From: Bacillota bacterium
GTDB lineage: Bacteria > Bacillota > Sulfobacillia > Sulfobacillales > Sulfobacillaceae
Assembly (NCBI GenBank): GCA_026627385.1
Contig: JAPNUR010000019.1
Coordinates: 1-64,000 of the forward strand
DNA: 64,000 nucleotides
Direction of reading: 5' to 3'
The translations under genes were made by a program, and so were the position numbers. How positions within the stretch are numbered: position 1 is the first letter of the stretch; each line of letters opens with the position of its first letter. This document shows positions 34,788 to 44,894 of the stretch, one piece after another. Below the pieces are notes generated by a model, which saw only the letters and a program-made list of their open reading frames with translations, was not told where the DNA came from and did no database searches.

Positions 34788-34871
34788 GCGAGGGTGATGG
34801 AATGGCAGACATGCGAGACTTAGGATCTCGTGCCGAAAGGCGTAAGGGTTCAAGTCCCTTCCCTCGCACCA
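34788..34871 (+). tRNA. tRNA-Leu (TAG)
   Basis: Acceptor GCGAGGG/CCCTCGC, anticodon loop CTTAGGA (anticodon TAG), a long variable arm as expected for leucine, T arm AAGGGTTCAAGTCCCTT, and encoded CCA. Confidence 0.95.
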
Positions 34872-34875
34872 TAGC

Positions 34876-34950
34876 GCGGAAGTAGCTCAGTGGTAGAGCA
34901 TCGCCTTGCCAAGGCGGGGGTCGCGGGTTCAAATCCCGTCTTCCGCTCCA
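34876..34950 (+). tRNA. tRNA-Gly (GCC)
   Basis: Acceptor GCGGAAG/CTTCCGC, anticodon loop TTGCCAA (anticodon GCC), T arm CGGGTTCAAATCCCG, encoded CCA. Last of the four tandem tRNA genes. Confidence 0.95.
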
Positions 34951-34956
34951 TTTTTT

Positions 34957-34984
34957 GAGGCAGGAAGTCTGCCTCTGTTTTCTT
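34957..34984 (+). terminator. Intrinsic terminator after the tRNA cluster
   Basis: GAGGCAG (34957-34963), loop GAAGT, CTGCCTC (34969-34975), then TGTTTTCTT. A stable hairpin directly after tRNA-Gly and before tig. Confidence 0.85.
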
Positions 34985-35057
34985 ATGCATTGGCGTTAAA
35001 CAAGGCTCGTGCTATAATGGGTTGATTTTTCGAGGGAACCAGAGGAGGAATTGGAGA

Positions 35058-36374
35058 GTGGACGTGGCGTTGGAGCGGTTACCGAACGCGGTGGCCAAGG
35101 TGTCGGTGACTGTTGACCCGGAGGATGTCAGCCGGGCCATGGAGAGCGCCTTCAAAACTGTAGTCGGTCGGTATAACATTCCCGGGTTTCGTCGCGGGAA
35201 AGCTCCTCGGAAAATTTTTGAACGGTATGTCGGGCGTGGCGTCTTGCTGCAAGAGGCAGCCCAACTATTGGTCAATCGGCATTACCAGGAAGCGCTGGCG
35301 GCAGCCCAAGTCGAGGCGGTCGGCGAACCGCGGATTAACATCGTGGCACTGGATGAGGACAAGCCGTTTCAATTTGACATTGAGGTGGAGTCGAAGCCGC
35401 CCATTGTTCTGGAGCCTTTTGACGATCTGTTGACGGAACCGCTGGAGGTCCGGGAGGTCACCGAAGATGACATCCAAAAGGAACTCGCAGCCATCGCCAA
35501 GTCCCAAGCTCAGCTGGTGCCTATTGAGGATGAGCCGGTGGCTATGGGCGACCATGTCATCTTGAATTTGAAGGGATATTTAGCCAATAATGAAGGTGAC
35601 GGGGAGTCCACTGAGCCGTTCGTAGAAGATGACGATTATGCCGTTGAGGTCGGATCCGGGCTTGCGGTAGAAGGGTTGGAGACGCAACTCGTCGGATTAA
35701 AATTGGGTGAGCCGGCGACTATTCGTTTGACATATCCGGAGAACCATCCGGACGTGAGCCTGCAAGGTCAGGATGTGCGTTTTGAGGTGACCGTGATCGA
35801 TATTAAGCGCCCTGATGTGCCTCCGCTTGATGATGACTTGGCCTCCACACTCGGGTATGGCAGTCTGCAGGAATTGCGTGATGCGGTCGCGAATAGAGTG
35901 CAAGAACAGTTGACGGCCCAAGCCAGGCGTGATAGAGTAGGCAAAATTTTGGGTAAGCTGAAGGAGCGCGTGTCGTTCGATCTGCCGTCCATCTTGGTTG
36001 ATCGGGCGATTCATAATCAGATGCATGAATTAGATAATATGTTGAGGCGGATGGGAGCGAATCTGGAGGAATATCTTGACAGCCGCCAGATAACCATTGA
36101 AGAGTTGCGGGAGGAAATGCGTCCTCAGGCGGAGGAACGCGTAAAGGAAGAGTTGTTGCTGGAAGCCGTAGCGCGCCATTTGAACTTCACGGTGACAGAT
36201 GATGAAATCCGGGAAAGCCTGAGGCCCACGGCAGACGCTCTTCGCCAGTCCGTGGAACAGCTGTTTGAGGCGTTAGCGATGCAAGGCGATCTAGAGATGT
36301 TGCGTACCGGCATGTTGATTGGTAAAGCCACTGATTATCTGGCAACCACGGTGCGCACAGACGATGCCCGGTAA
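35058..36374 (+). CDS. tig: Trigger factor (ribosome-associated chaperone)
   Basis: A 438-aa chaperone that binds the ribosome exit tunnel and shields nascent chains. The ribosome-docking signature [17 protein letters not shown] is at about residues 46-62. An FKBP-type prolyl isomerase domain follows (about 150-235: [12 protein letters not shown]), then the helical C-terminal arms. The start is GTG 35058, 9 bases after AGAGGAGG; longer in-frame codons upstream lack such a site. It heads the classical tig-clpP-clpX cluster. Confidence 0.95.
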   Translation: MDVALERLPNAVAKVSVTVDPEDVSRAMESAFKTVVGRYNIPGFRRGKAPRKIFERYVGRGVLLQEAAQLLVNRHYQEALAAAQVEAVGEPRINIVALDEDKPFQFDIEVESKPPIVLEPFDDLLTEPLEVREVTEDDIQKELAAIAKSQAQLVPIEDEPVAMGDHVILNLKGYLANNEGDGESTEPFVEDDDYAVEVGSGLAVEGLETQLVGLKLGEPATIRLTYPENHPDVSLQGQDVRFEVTVIDIKRPDVPPLDDDLASTLGYGSLQELRDAVANRVQEQLTAQARRDRVGKILGKLKERVSFDLPSILVDRAIHNQMHELDNMLRRMGANLEEYLDSRQITIEELREEMRPQAEERVKEELLLEAVARHLNFTVTDDEIRESLRPTADALRQSVEQLFEALAMQGDLEMLRTGMLIGKATDYLATTVRTDDAR

Positions 36375-36391
36375 TGGGTGGAGGGAAGATC

Positions 36392-37003
36392 ATGAGCTAC
36401 TTAGTGCCGATGGTCATTGAGCAAACCAATCGGGGAGAGCGGTCCTACGACATTTATTCCCGCCTTTTGAAGGAACGCATCATCTTCCTCGGTAACGCGG
36501 TCGATGATGACGTGGCTAACCTGGTGGTAGCGCAGCTGCTCTTTTTGGAAAGCGACGATCCGGATCGCGATATTAACTTGTACATCAATTCGCCGGGCGG
36601 ATCGGTGACCGCGGGTATGGCGATTTACGATACCATGCAGCACATCAAGCCAGATGTCTCGACCATCTGTGTAGGATTGGCGGCGAGCATGGGTGCCGTT
36701 TTGTTGGCAGGGGGCGCGCCAGGCAAACGTTACGCGTTGCCGAATGCACGCATCATGATTCACGAGCCGTGGGTCAATCAAATTGGCGGGAAGATAACCG
36801 ATCTCGATATCCAGATGAAGGAACTCATTCGCAACCGCGATGCGCTGGCGCGTATTCTGGCCAAACACAGCAACCACTCGGTTGAGCAAATTCTCAAGGA
36901 AACCGAACGGGACTACTGGATGACTGCTGAGGAAGCAAAGGCATATCATTTAGTGGATGAGGTGTTGTCACCGCGGGCCGGAGTGCCGGCAACCGCATCG
37001 TAG
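36392..37003 (+). CDS. clpP: ATP-dependent Clp protease proteolytic subunit
   Basis: A 203-aa serine protease subunit that forms the double-ring chamber fed by ClpX. The catalytic Ser is in GLAASMGA, and His in [14 protein letters not shown] lines the substrate site. ATG 36392 follows GGAGGGA; the start gives a short propeptide ([26 protein letters not shown]). It is 17 bp after tig and 45 bp before clpX. Confidence 0.96.
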   Translation: MSYLVPMVIEQTNRGERSYDIYSRLLKERIIFLGNAVDDDVANLVVAQLLFLESDDPDRDINLYINSPGGSVTAGMAIYDTMQHIKPDVSTICVGLAASMGAVLLAGGAPGKRYALPNARIMIHEPWVNQIGGKITDLDIQMKELIRNRDALARILAKHSNHSVEQILKETERDYWMTAEEAKAYHLVDEVLSPRAGVPATAS

Positions 37004-37048
37004 CTGGCGGCCGGGGATGGGAAAGCAACGCGGATAAGGGGGCGGACC

Positions 37049-38326
37049 ATGTTTAAGTTTACCGATGAGAAGGGTCAATTGAAGTGTTCGTTCTGTGGCA
37101 AATATCAGGACCAAGTGAAGCGCTTGATTGCTGGCCCTGGGGGCGTTTACATTTGCGACGAGTGCGTTGAACTGTGCTCGGAGATTATCGAGGAAGAGCT
37201 CAACGACGATGTGGAGTTCGAACTGAAGGACATCCCCAAGCCCGCCGAGATTCGCGCGATCTTGGACCAATATGTAGTTGGGCAGGACCGAGCCAAAAAG
37301 ACCCTATCGGTTGCGGTCTACAACCATTACAAGCGCATTAATTTGGGTAACAAGGTCGACGACGTGGAACTGCAAAAGTCCAACATTTTGATGTTGGGGC
37401 CTACGGGTTCGGGAAAGACCTTGTTGGCTCAGACGCTTGCGAAGATTCTGAATGTGCCCTTCGCGATTGCCGATGCAACCTCCTTGACCGAGGCCGGTTA
37501 CGTTGGTGAAGATGTGGAGAACATTCTTTTGAAGCTGATCCAAGCTGCAGATTACGACGTCGAAAAGGCCGAAAAAGGCATTGTGTACATCGACGAGGTC
37601 GATAAGATTGCGCGCAAATCGGAAAACCCGTCGATTACGCGTGACGTGTCTGGAGAAGGCGTTCAGCAGGCGTTGCTCAAAATCTTGGAGGGTACGGTGG
37701 CGTCTGTGCCGCCCCAAGGTGGGCGCAAGCATCCGCACCAAGAGTTCATCCAGATTGACACCACGAATATTCTCTTTATTGTCGGCGGAGCATTTGACGG
37801 GATTGACAAGATTATTAAGGCCCGGATCGGGAAAAAAGGGCTGGGTTTCAACGCCGAGATACAGAGCAAGGACGATGTCAAAATTGGTGACGTGCTGGCC
37901 AAGATTATGCCGGAGGATTTGTTGAAATTCGGGCTGATTCCCGAATTTGTAGGGCGGTTACCTATTACCGTGACGCTAGACGCCTTGGACGAAGAAGCGT
38001 TGGTGAAGATTTTGACCGAACCGCGCAACGCTTTAGTCAAGCAATATCAGAAGATGTTGCAGATGGATAACGTCGAGCTGGAGTTTAAAGAAGAAGCTGT
38101 GCGGGCGGTGGCGCGGGAGGCGATGCGGCGTAACACAGGAGCGCGCGCATTGCGAGCGATTATCGAGGACATTATGCTGGATGTGATGTACGAGATGCCC
38201 GGGCGTTCAGACGTGGCGAAGTGCATCATTACCCGGGAAGTGGTCGAGAATCGGGAAGAACCGCTGCTAGTCACAGCGCAAGGCAACAAGTCGCGGGCCA
38301 AAAAGCAAAAGGAAGAAACAGCCTAG
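37049..38326 (+). CDS. clpX: ATP-dependent Clp protease ATP-binding subunit ClpX
   Basis: A 425-aa AAA+ unfoldase. It has the N-terminal C4 zinc-binding domain (CSFCGK...CDECVELC), Walker [12 protein letters not shown] (about residue 118), Walker [10 protein letters not shown] and the IGF-type ClpP-docking loop represented by [12 protein letters not shown]. It recognises tagged substrates and feeds them into ClpP. A strong terminator follows. Confidence 0.96.
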   Translation: MFKFTDEKGQLKCSFCGKYQDQVKRLIAGPGGVYICDECVELCSEIIEEELNDDVEFELKDIPKPAEIRAILDQYVVGQDRAKKTLSVAVYNHYKRINLGNKVDDVELQKSNILMLGPTGSGKTLLAQTLAKILNVPFAIADATSLTEAGYVGEDVENILLKLIQAADYDVEKAEKGIVYIDEVDKIARKSENPSITRDVSGEGVQQALLKILEGTVASVPPQGGRKHPHQEFIQIDTTNILFIVGGAFDGIDKIIKARIGKKGLGFNAEIQSKDDVKIGDVLAKIMPEDLLKFGLIPEFVGRLPITVTLDALDEEALVKILTEPRNALVKQYQKMLQMDNVELEFKEEAVRAVAREAMRRNTGARALRAIIEDIMLDVMYEMPGRSDVAKCIITREVVENREEPLLVTAQGNKSRAKKQKEETA

Positions 38327-38360
38327 GGACTGTGAAAGTCGCCATCGGGAAGTTAATCGG

Positions 38361-38399
38361 CTGGAAGGTTGCTGAGATGCAGCCTTCCAGTGTTTTATT
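38361..38399 (+). terminator. Intrinsic terminator of tig-clpP-clpX
   Basis: A 12-bp stem, CTGGAAGGTTGC (38361-38372) with GCAGCCTTCCAG (38379-38390; one G-T pair), loop TGAGAT, followed by TGTTTTATT. It is 14 bp before the convergent sulfotransferase stop and may serve both directions. Confidence 0.9.
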
Positions 38400-38412
38400 G
38401 TGAAAGTCGACG

Positions 38413-39276
38413 CTACGATTTGTCGACCAGCCAGTGCGTCAAATCGCGGCCGATCAAATCTTGGGTGCGCTCAATATCCTCGCGAAAGAAGTCGCGGAGC
38501 GCGGCGCGGGTAGCCGGATTCACCGTAGGGGGCTGGAGCCAGGTTTCGTGAGCAGATCCGCTGAGATGAGTGGCCAACCGTTCGGGCAGAAATCGCTTCA
38601 CAGTCCGTCCGGCCGACTTGATGAGCCGAAAGACGGTTTCGTGCTGGGGAATGCCCGAGGCGTTGGTTTTATGACGCAAATCCGGATAAAAGGTCGGATC
38701 CACATCAAGAAATTGAAAGATGGTGCGGAACACCGCGTGGGGATCTTGTTCCAGGTCATCCTGCAGTAAAAACAAGAGCTGGTGACGCGGGAAAAGTGCT
38801 AAGTATCTGGCAATTTGCTGGCTATAAAGACCCACGTCGCGATACAGGGAAAATGGGGGCGCATGGTTGTTGCGCCGTTCTTCTTCAGCCGCCAGGGCGG
38901 CTTCCAAGGTATCGAGCGGCTCTACTTTTAAGAAACGTTGGAACGTGTACTGTGAAATGGCACGATCGACGGGATTGCGAAGAATGGCAATAAGTCGCGC
39001 GTCGGGAATCAGTTCCCGAATCCGGCGGGGAGCGTCATGGTGGTAAAGGTAGAGCGTGGACGCCTCCCCTCGTGCCACAAAACGCTCTGAACCGGCAAAC
39101 AGCGCCTCGTACGCTGCCCGTTCGCCAATGACCCCTGGGCGGGTTTCGCCTTCATAGGCGAAAAACATGGGTTCTTTGACGTCGCTCATAAAAACTTGGG
39201 GATGTTGCCGCAAGCCCCGGTATAGGTGGGTGGTTCCACTGCGCGGCGCGCCAATAATCAGAAAGTTTGGTAGCAC
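38413..39276 (-). CDS. PAPS-dependent sulfotransferase
   Basis: A 287-aa cytosolic sulfotransferase. The 5'-phosphosulfate loop is GAPRSGTTHLY at residues 8-18, and the 3'-phosphate site is LRNPVDRAISQY at about 100-111. Such enzymes transfer sulfate from PAPS to hydroxyl or amino groups of glycans, lipids or small molecules. The gene is divergent from a bifunctional PAPS-producing enzyme, separated by 154 bp. The acceptor is unknown; cell-surface glycans or a secreted polymer are plausible. Confidence 0.82.
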   Translation of the reverse strand: MLPNFLIIGAPRSGTTHLYRGLRQHPQVFMSDVKEPMFFAYEGETRPGVIGERAAYEALFAGSERFVARGEASTLYLYHHDAPRRIRELIPDARLIAILRNPVDRAISQYTFQRFLKVEPLDTLEAALAAEEERRNNHAPPFSLYRDVGLYSQQIARYLALFPRHQLLFLLQDDLEQDPHAVFRTIFQFLDVDPTFYPDLRHKTNASGIPQHETVFRLIKSAGRTVKRFLPERLATHLSGSAHETWLQPPTVNPATRAALRDFFREDIERTQDLIGRDLTHWLVDKS

Positions 39277-39430
39277 GGGGAGGGGCCTCCTTGTTCAATG
39301 ACTGCCATTACTATAAACGAGGGGCGGTGCGCACTCGCTGAAATATGACTTAAGTTCCGTGAAATTCCGCCATACTGTCAGAAAATGCGGTAGGCTTTAA
39401 TATTAGAGCGTCATCGTCGTAAAGGATGTG

Positions 39431-41128
39431 ATGGGAGCGGTGAAAGAGCATCTGTGGGTGCTAACACCACAGCAACGGTGTGATTTGGACTTATTGCTGA
39501 CGGGAGCGTTTTTTCCGCTGCGTGGATTTTTATCATCTCAGGATTATGAGTCTGTGTTAAATCATATGACGTTAGCCGATGGACAATTGTGGCCGATTCC
39601 CGTGGTTCTGGACGTGCCAGAAACGTTCGCTGAATCGCTGGCGATTGGCGATGTGGTGATGTTAGCGCGGGAGGATCAAACGCCGCTGGCGCAGCTGACG
39701 GTCGAGGATGTCTACGCGGTGGATCTGGATGAGGAAGCGTTTGCGGTGTATGGAACCACCGATCGGCGGCACGACGGAGTGGCTGCTCTGTACCGACGCC
39801 ATCGGTGGTGTATCGGTGGTCGCGTCCACGCGATTAATCTTGAACGCTTGGATCTGGCGCGGCGCGTGGACTTTTTGCCGCTTTACCGTACTCCAGGGGA
39901 AATGAAGGCGCGCTTTCGGCGGTTGAATCGGCCGATCGTGGCCTTTCACACGCGAAACGCGATGCACGGGGGACACTACGCCCTCACGCTGCGGGCGATG
40001 GAAGCGGTCAATGGCCATCTCTTCATTCATCCGACGACGGGTCCCACGAAGAGTGGGGATCTGGCGCCAGCCTTACGACTGAAAGCCATTTGGGCCCTCG
40101 CCTCTAGCTATCCGACCATGCCTGATGGATCCCCCGGAGTCACATTGGCGACGTTGCCCTTGGCTATGCGGATGGCAGGACCTCGGGAGGCCTTGTGGCA
40201 TGCGTTGATACGTCAGAATTTTGGTGCAGATTATTTTATTGTGGGACGGGCTCCGGCGGATCCAGGCAAAAATCCCGGGCGGGCGGACGGGTACTGGTAC
40301 CCACCATTTGCGGCTCAAGAACTGTTGGACGAGTTTAGCCCGCGGATGACCATTCGGCCTCTACCGTTTCCCGAGTACGCCTGGCACACCCGGGAGCGCC
40401 GTTATGTGCCCGTCACACCGGAGAGTCATCCTCACGTGCAATTGCTGTCGGGGACGCGAGTACGGGCCATGTTACAGGCGGGGCAGCCGTTGCCGGATTG
40501 GTATGCTCCTGAGCCGGTGCGTACCGTGTTGCACCAGGCCTATGCGCGTACGGGGCGCGGCGCGGTGATTTTCCTGACGGGACTCCCGGCGTCAGGCAAG
40601 AGCACATTGGCTAATGCGTTGTACAATGTGCTGACGTTGCGTACGGATCGGCCCGTGACCCTGTTAGATGGCGATGTAATCCGCCGCCATTTGTCCAAAG
40701 GCCTCGGATTTAGCCGAGAAGACCGTCTAGAAAATATTGCGCGCGTGGGGTTTGTATCCCAGTTAGTGGTCCAGCACGGCGGATTGGTCGTCGTGGCGAT
40801 GGTGGCGCCGTTGGCGGAAGGCCGCCAACGATTTCGGGAAATGGTGGAACCGTGGGGAGATTTCATCGAGGTTTACGTGGCCACGCCCTTAGCCGAATGT
40901 GAGCGACGCGATCCGAAAGGCCTTTATCGGGAAGCCAGAGCAGGTCACGTGCAGGAAATGACGGGGATTCAATCGCCCTATGAAGAGCCCCTGGCCCCAG
41001 AATTGGTGATTGTGTCCGGCCAACAGCCTTTTGCGGATGACCTGGAAACCTTGGTCCGGTATTTAGAGGATCGCCACATTGTCGAGGCGTTGGAACCGGG
41101 GATTTTAGCCGCGGTTACGCGCGAGTAG
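39431..41128 (+). CDS. Bifunctional sulfate adenylyltransferase/adenylylsulfate kinase
   Basis: A 565-aa fusion that makes PAPS from sulfate and two ATP. The N-terminal part (about 1-370) is ATP sulfurylase, with HTRNAMHGGH at residues 173-182 (matching the QxRNxxHxxH motif, with His for Gln at the first position) and GRAPADPG at about 272. The C-terminal part (about 375-565) is APS kinase, with P-loop GLPASGKST at 384-392 and DGDVIRRHL. ATG 39431 follows AAAGGATG. The divergent neighbour is a sulfotransferase that could use the PAPS. No cysteine-biosynthesis reductase is adjacent. Confidence 0.92.
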   Translation: MGAVKEHLWVLTPQQRCDLDLLLTGAFFPLRGFLSSQDYESVLNHMTLADGQLWPIPVVLDVPETFAESLAIGDVVMLAREDQTPLAQLTVEDVYAVDLDEEAFAVYGTTDRRHDGVAALYRRHRWCIGGRVHAINLERLDLARRVDFLPLYRTPGEMKARFRRLNRPIVAFHTRNAMHGGHYALTLRAMEAVNGHLFIHPTTGPTKSGDLAPALRLKAIWALASSYPTMPDGSPGVTLATLPLAMRMAGPREALWHALIRQNFGADYFIVGRAPADPGKNPGRADGYWYPPFAAQELLDEFSPRMTIRPLPFPEYAWHTRERRYVPVTPESHPHVQLLSGTRVRAMLQAGQPLPDWYAPEPVRTVLHQAYARTGRGAVIFLTGLPASGKSTLANALYNVLTLRTDRPVTLLDGDVIRRHLSKGLGFSREDRLENIARVGFVSQLVVQHGGLVVVAMVAPLAEGRQRFREMVEPWGDFIEVYVATPLAECERRDPKGLYREARAGHVQEMTGIQSPYEEPLAPELVIVSGQQPFADDLETLVRYLEDRHIVEALEPGILAAVTRE

Positions 41129-41156
41129 GATGTATAGAGACCCTGCCGCTGATAGC

Positions 41157-41188
41157 CGGGGCTGGTCAAAGCCCCGCAATGACCAGCC
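41157..41188. terminator. Overlapping alternative hairpins between convergent genes
   Basis: CGGGGCT (41157-41163) pairs with AGCCCCG (41170-41176). The partly overlapping GGCTGGTCA (41160-41168) pairs with TGACCAGCC (41180-41188). The two stems exclude each other. No long T run follows, so termination is likely but unproven for the genes on either side. Confidence 0.4.
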
Positions 41189-41287
41189 TTGATGGTGTTG
41201 CACTCTGTTCGGGAGGTCAACATACCCAAGCGTTGGAGATCCGTGAAACGCGAGCGAGAAGTGGAGACGCTGGGTGACCCCACCCGG

Positions 41288-44026
41288 TTACCCCCCTGTT
41301 CCTGGCCCTGAGGTGAGATTCAAGACTCGCTTGGCGGTCACGGTCGAGAGGTGGCCGGGCAAGCCGACCGTCGCGGTAGCCGTGAGGGTGTAGCGGTTGG
41401 TGGGTACTGCGGCGAATTGCTCGAGGTTGAACGATTCCGTCTCTGATGCCCCAGGCATTAGCGGGCCGAAAGTCACGATTGGGGCCTGGCTGGGACTAAC
41501 CGGCGTTGTAGGGCTTGTGGGCTCGGCGAGCCATCCGCTGGGCAAGGAGAGGGTGAGCGTTCCCATTTCCGGCGCGTTCGTCTGATTCGTAATAGTCACC
41601 GTAATTGGGGGCTGCATCGACGGCAACTCGGAGAGCGGATGGATGGTCAACGCAACCGGTGCAATGTCATTGACGGTACTCGTCGTGACCAGGGCGGCAA
41701 GCACGGCGGGCGGCATGCGGCCGGTGATGAAAACCGGTTTCGCGTCTAACGGCACCGTCAGCGTTCCATCGACGGGGACAATGGGATTTCCCATCCAGTT
41801 GACCGCACTCAGCAACCCGGCGGAAGCCGGGTTTAACGTGAGGCTGCCTTGCTTGGTTGGGGACCAGAGCGCTATGAGTGACGTGTTCCCGTTTTGAAAG
41901 AGAAAGGCGCGTATGGCAGCCCCCATGTTGACAGGATTGTCGTTCGGTGCCGGCGTAAAGCCGCTGAGCTCATTGGCAACCACTGCCAAGGCCACATAGC
42001 TGGGCAACGGTTCATCATTGGCGGTGAGTTCGCCGTACCCCAGGGTTGGATAGGACCATTTAAAGAGAAAGAACTTATTGAGTGTTCCTGCCAAACTTTC
42101 GATAGCCGCGCGTTCAATATATTCTGCCTGCTGAATGGGGGTTACGACCTGGGTGCTCCAGCCTGTCTCCGTCAACCAAATGGGATCTTCACCGATTCCA
42201 TTTTGGAGTAATAACTGTCGGAGGTTCACGATATTTTGATAAAAGTCGGCGACGCTGGGGTAGGCGCGGCCCACGTATTCATGAAGGGACAGCCCGGTAA
42301 AGCTGGTGGGGCCCGCGACCTGAAGAAGCGTCGGCACTTGCCAGGCATACGCGAGGACCACTGCTGAAGGGTCCACGGCGTGAATGGCCGCCGTGGCCGA
42401 CGCCACTAATTGGGCATATTGCGACGGATTCTGGGAAGGCCAGTAGGCGGTCTGGGAGGGCTCGTTCCATATTTCCCAGGTGTTGATGCCGTAGGTCTTC
42501 CACCCCATCGATTGGGCCAATGTGCCCCCGGGCATGTAGCGCGCTACTAAGGCCTGTAGATATTGATCGTAATCCTGAAGAAAAGTGGAAAAACTTACCT
42601 GAGGCCCGCCATTCACCGGAAACGGGTTGGCATAGTTTCCCCAATAGTCGACCAAGGCTAATATATTCTCATGAGCTTGATGGGCCGCTTCAACTAGGCC
42701 ATCCGTTGTATCCCAAGTGTAGACTCCCGGGGATGGCTCAATGTTGTTCCAAAGAAACTGCGTGCGCACCCACTCGACCCCTTGCGCCTTAAAGAGATCA
42801 TAGAGCGTCACCCATCGTTGCTCGAGGGCGGGGGTGATGGGACCGTAACCATTGCCGGGGCCGTTGATGCCGAACGGAGAGTTTGGGTCTAGGGTCGATA
42901 GGTTGGGCGCGTCAGGGACGACGGCCAAGGTCGACGTGATAGAATCCAGCGGCTCGGCCAAACTGGCTAAAGCCGTCAGGGATGGAGATACGGTGCTGCT
43001 TAAGCGATGAACGGGATGGCGGCCTATTCGGTGATCCCGGGTCAGAACCTGAGATGCTGGGTTGATGGAGCCCACAGGTGCGGAAACACTCATACTGTCG
43101 ATGAGATTAAAGGTAACGTTATAGTAGCCATTGGCGTTAATTGGCAACGTTATCGTCAAACGCGCGACACCGCCCGGCGGGAGGGTTACCGGCACGGTGC
43201 CGTTAGCCAGGGGGCGCCCCTCAACATCGGTCACCTGGTATTGGATCTCGTAAGCCCCGCCTTGATTGGGCGCCTGGGCGGCGAGCGTGGCGACGTAACT
43301 GACCGGTTGCCCTGCTTGGTACACAGCGCTAGGTTCGAGCGGACGGACTGTCAAGGTGGGCGGCGCGTCGTAGGCGCCGAATCCGTGGAAGATGACGTTG
43401 GCGTTTCCGGCGACGACGCCCACAGTGGTAAAGGGCCCTGTGTTGCTAAAGTTGCCCGTAATCGTCCATGAAGGCGGCTCCGCTGCGCCTTGCACCCACA
43501 CTTTGGCGGCAACCCAAGTGCCATCAATCACGGCGACCATGTCGTAGGTTTGACCGGGAGCCACAGTAAACGGAATGCTGGCTGACGTGCCGACGCCCTG
43601 GTTAATAAGGCTCAGTTGGCCGTTGGTCAACACGATGTCCCATTGTGACGTACCAGTCTTCGGGGTGCTGCCGCGGCCAAACACGCCAATGCGGTACGGC
43701 TGGCTAAGATTGACTTGGTTGATGGTAAACGACGTGACGATGACTACATTTTCACCGACGTGAGGAATAGAAGCAATTTGATTCGCCAAGGGGCTGCTCA
43801 CCCCGTAGTCGGTCGCGATCAGCGATCCCTGTTGCGTGGTCCATTCGCCGCCCGTTGAGAGCCCATTATTGGGAATAAACACCTCGCGCGCAGGGTTGTT
43901 AAAATGATCAACGAGAATGGGTACCGGGACATATGGTGTCGCCGCTGCCTCAGCGGAGCGCGGCGCGAGAATCCAAGGTAACAGCACGAGACTTAAACCC
44001 AACCCGCACAGGCGTTGCCAAACCAC
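41288..44026 (-). CDS. Large secreted clan GH-A glycosidase
   Basis: A 912-aa exported protein. Signal peptide residues 1-28 (cleavage near SAEAAA). Residues 30-225 look like a beta-sandwich of the LamG/concanavalin type; 226-325 an Ig-like or CARDB-like module; 380-700 a TIM barrel with the GH-A catalytic pair, Glu522 in EIWNEPS (acid/base) and Glu620 in WLTETGW (nucleophile); C-terminal 790-912 another all-beta module (NEW3-like). It resembles GH5/GH39 relatives but I cannot fix the family or substrate. Codons follow local usage. GTG 44026 is 9 bases after AGGAGG. Confidence 0.8.
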   Translation of the reverse strand: MVWQRLCGLGLSLVLLPWILAPRSAEAAATPYVPVPILVDHFNNPAREVFIPNNGLSTGGEWTTQQGSLIATDYGVSSPLANQIASIPHVGENVVIVTSFTINQVNLSQPYRIGVFGRGSTPKTGTSQWDIVLTNGQLSLINQGVGTSASIPFTVAPGQTYDMVAVIDGTWVAAKVWVQGAAEPPSWTITGNFSNTGPFTTVGVVAGNANVIFHGFGAYDAPPTLTVRPLEPSAVYQAGQPVSYVATLAAQAPNQGGAYEIQYQVTDVEGRPLANGTVPVTLPPGGVARLTITLPINANGYYNVTFNLIDSMSVSAPVGSINPASQVLTRDHRIGRHPVHRLSSTVSPSLTALASLAEPLDSITSTLAVVPDAPNLSTLDPNSPFGINGPGNGYGPITPALEQRWVTLYDLFKAQGVEWVRTQFLWNNIEPSPGVYTWDTTDGLVEAAHQAHENILALVDYWGNYANPFPVNGGPQVSFSTFLQDYDQYLQALVARYMPGGTLAQSMGWKTYGINTWEIWNEPSQTAYWPSQNPSQYAQLVASATAAIHAVDPSAVVLAYAWQVPTLLQVAGPTSFTGLSLHEYVGRAYPSVADFYQNIVNLRQLLLQNGIGEDPIWLTETGWSTQVVTPIQQAEYIERAAIESLAGTLNKFFLFKWSYPTLGYGELTANDEPLPSYVALAVVANELSGFTPAPNDNPVNMGAAIRAFLFQNGNTSLIALWSPTKQGSLTLNPASAGLLSAVNWMGNPIVPVDGTLTVPLDAKPVFITGRMPPAVLAALVTTSTVNDIAPVALTIHPLSELPSMQPPITVTITNQTNAPEMGTLTLSLPSGWLAEPTSPTTPVSPSQAPIVTFGPLMPGASETESFNLEQFAAVPTNRYTLTATATVGLPGHLSTVTAKRVLNLTSGPGTGG

Positions 44027-44528
44027 GGTGTTAACCTCCTTGCCCTATGCTGTCTAACGGTTCACAGTCCATTAAAGACATCGACATGCCCTCAAGATTG
44101 GCATCCGAGAATCAGCCAGGCCCCGATGTTTCGCGAATCCCAATGCGCAACAATGCGATCCGGCACGCGGTCGGCCCCCGGGGCCTTCATCGCAAAAAAT
44201 TCCGCCCAAGAGGCTCGCCACACAAATACCCAATCAGGGACTCCGGTGCCGCGCAGCCCTTCTGTTCTTGTACGCTCTTCTATGTACTATTCGCCTGACA
44301 TCATCTGGCTCCTTTTTTATCCATCAGGTAAAACGCCACATCAAGTCTAAAGTTACCCTGGCAACAGGCCCAGGCGAGGCTTTCAGGCAAGATTCAGTAT
44401 CCCACAGTGCCGAATGTGAACAAACGAACACACGTGTTGTTGGGTGAGACAAGGTTCGGTATCATAAAGACGGCACTTCGTGTTCTCACGCGTTCTTTGT
44501 TGTGGGTGTTGCCAGGAGGGAGGATCCG
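44027..44528. other. Intergenic region between divergent genes
   Basis: About 500 bases between the secreted glycosidase and the coiled-coil protein. Short frames (for example at 44047-44350) have no ribosome-binding sites. No RNA gene or clear repeat recognised; promoters of both genes must lie here. Confidence 0.45.
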
Positions 44529-44894
44529 ATGGATATTGAGACTATCGACCGCACCTATCACCAGCTGCAAAAAGAATCGGAAAGCGTGACCGACGCCCTA
44601 AAGACGCTAGCGGAAAAGCTGCAAAAAGCTGCTAGCGAAGGCGATATGGCCGCAAAGGAATGGCTCTTAGACCTGAAATCGCTCGCCTTGACGATTCAGC
44701 AAGAACAAATGCAAATGCAGTCACTGATGCAAGCGATCCACCAAACGGTGCAAAATCAGGCCCCACGCTATCAAGCAACCCAGGGGGGCGGATTCTTTGG
44801 CAATTTTCTCGGCAGCGGCTTTGGTCGCGCCATTGAAAATGGTATTGGTTTTGGCATCGGAGATGACTTGATTAATCACTTGTTTCGCATGTAA
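44529..44894 (+). CDS. Small coiled-coil protein of unknown function
   Basis: A 121-aa protein. Residues 1-75 are strongly helical with heptad-like spacing (TYHQLQKESESVTDALKTLA). Residues 50-90 are Gln/Met rich (QQEQMQMQSLMQAIHQ). The last 40 residues are Gly/Phe-rich (GGGFFGNFLGSGFGR). I recognise no family. ATG follows AGGAGGGAGGA. It is transcribed in the same direction as lonB, 305 bp upstream. Confidence 0.65.
   Translation: MDIETIDRTYHQLQKESESVTDALKTLAEKLQKAASEGDMAAKEWLLDLKSLALTIQQEQMQMQSLMQAIHQTVQNQAPRYQATQGGGFFGNFLGSGFGRAIENGIGFGIGDDLINHLFRM

Noticed and set aside
34599-34823. Plus-strand open frame of 74 codons over the tRNA cluster
   Set aside because: It is the well-known spurious translation of tRNA-His and tRNA-Arg (VAQLVRAP..., GRRFKSYRAH).
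35697-36026. Minus-strand frame inside tig
   Set aside because: Antisense shadow of the conserved trigger factor gene.
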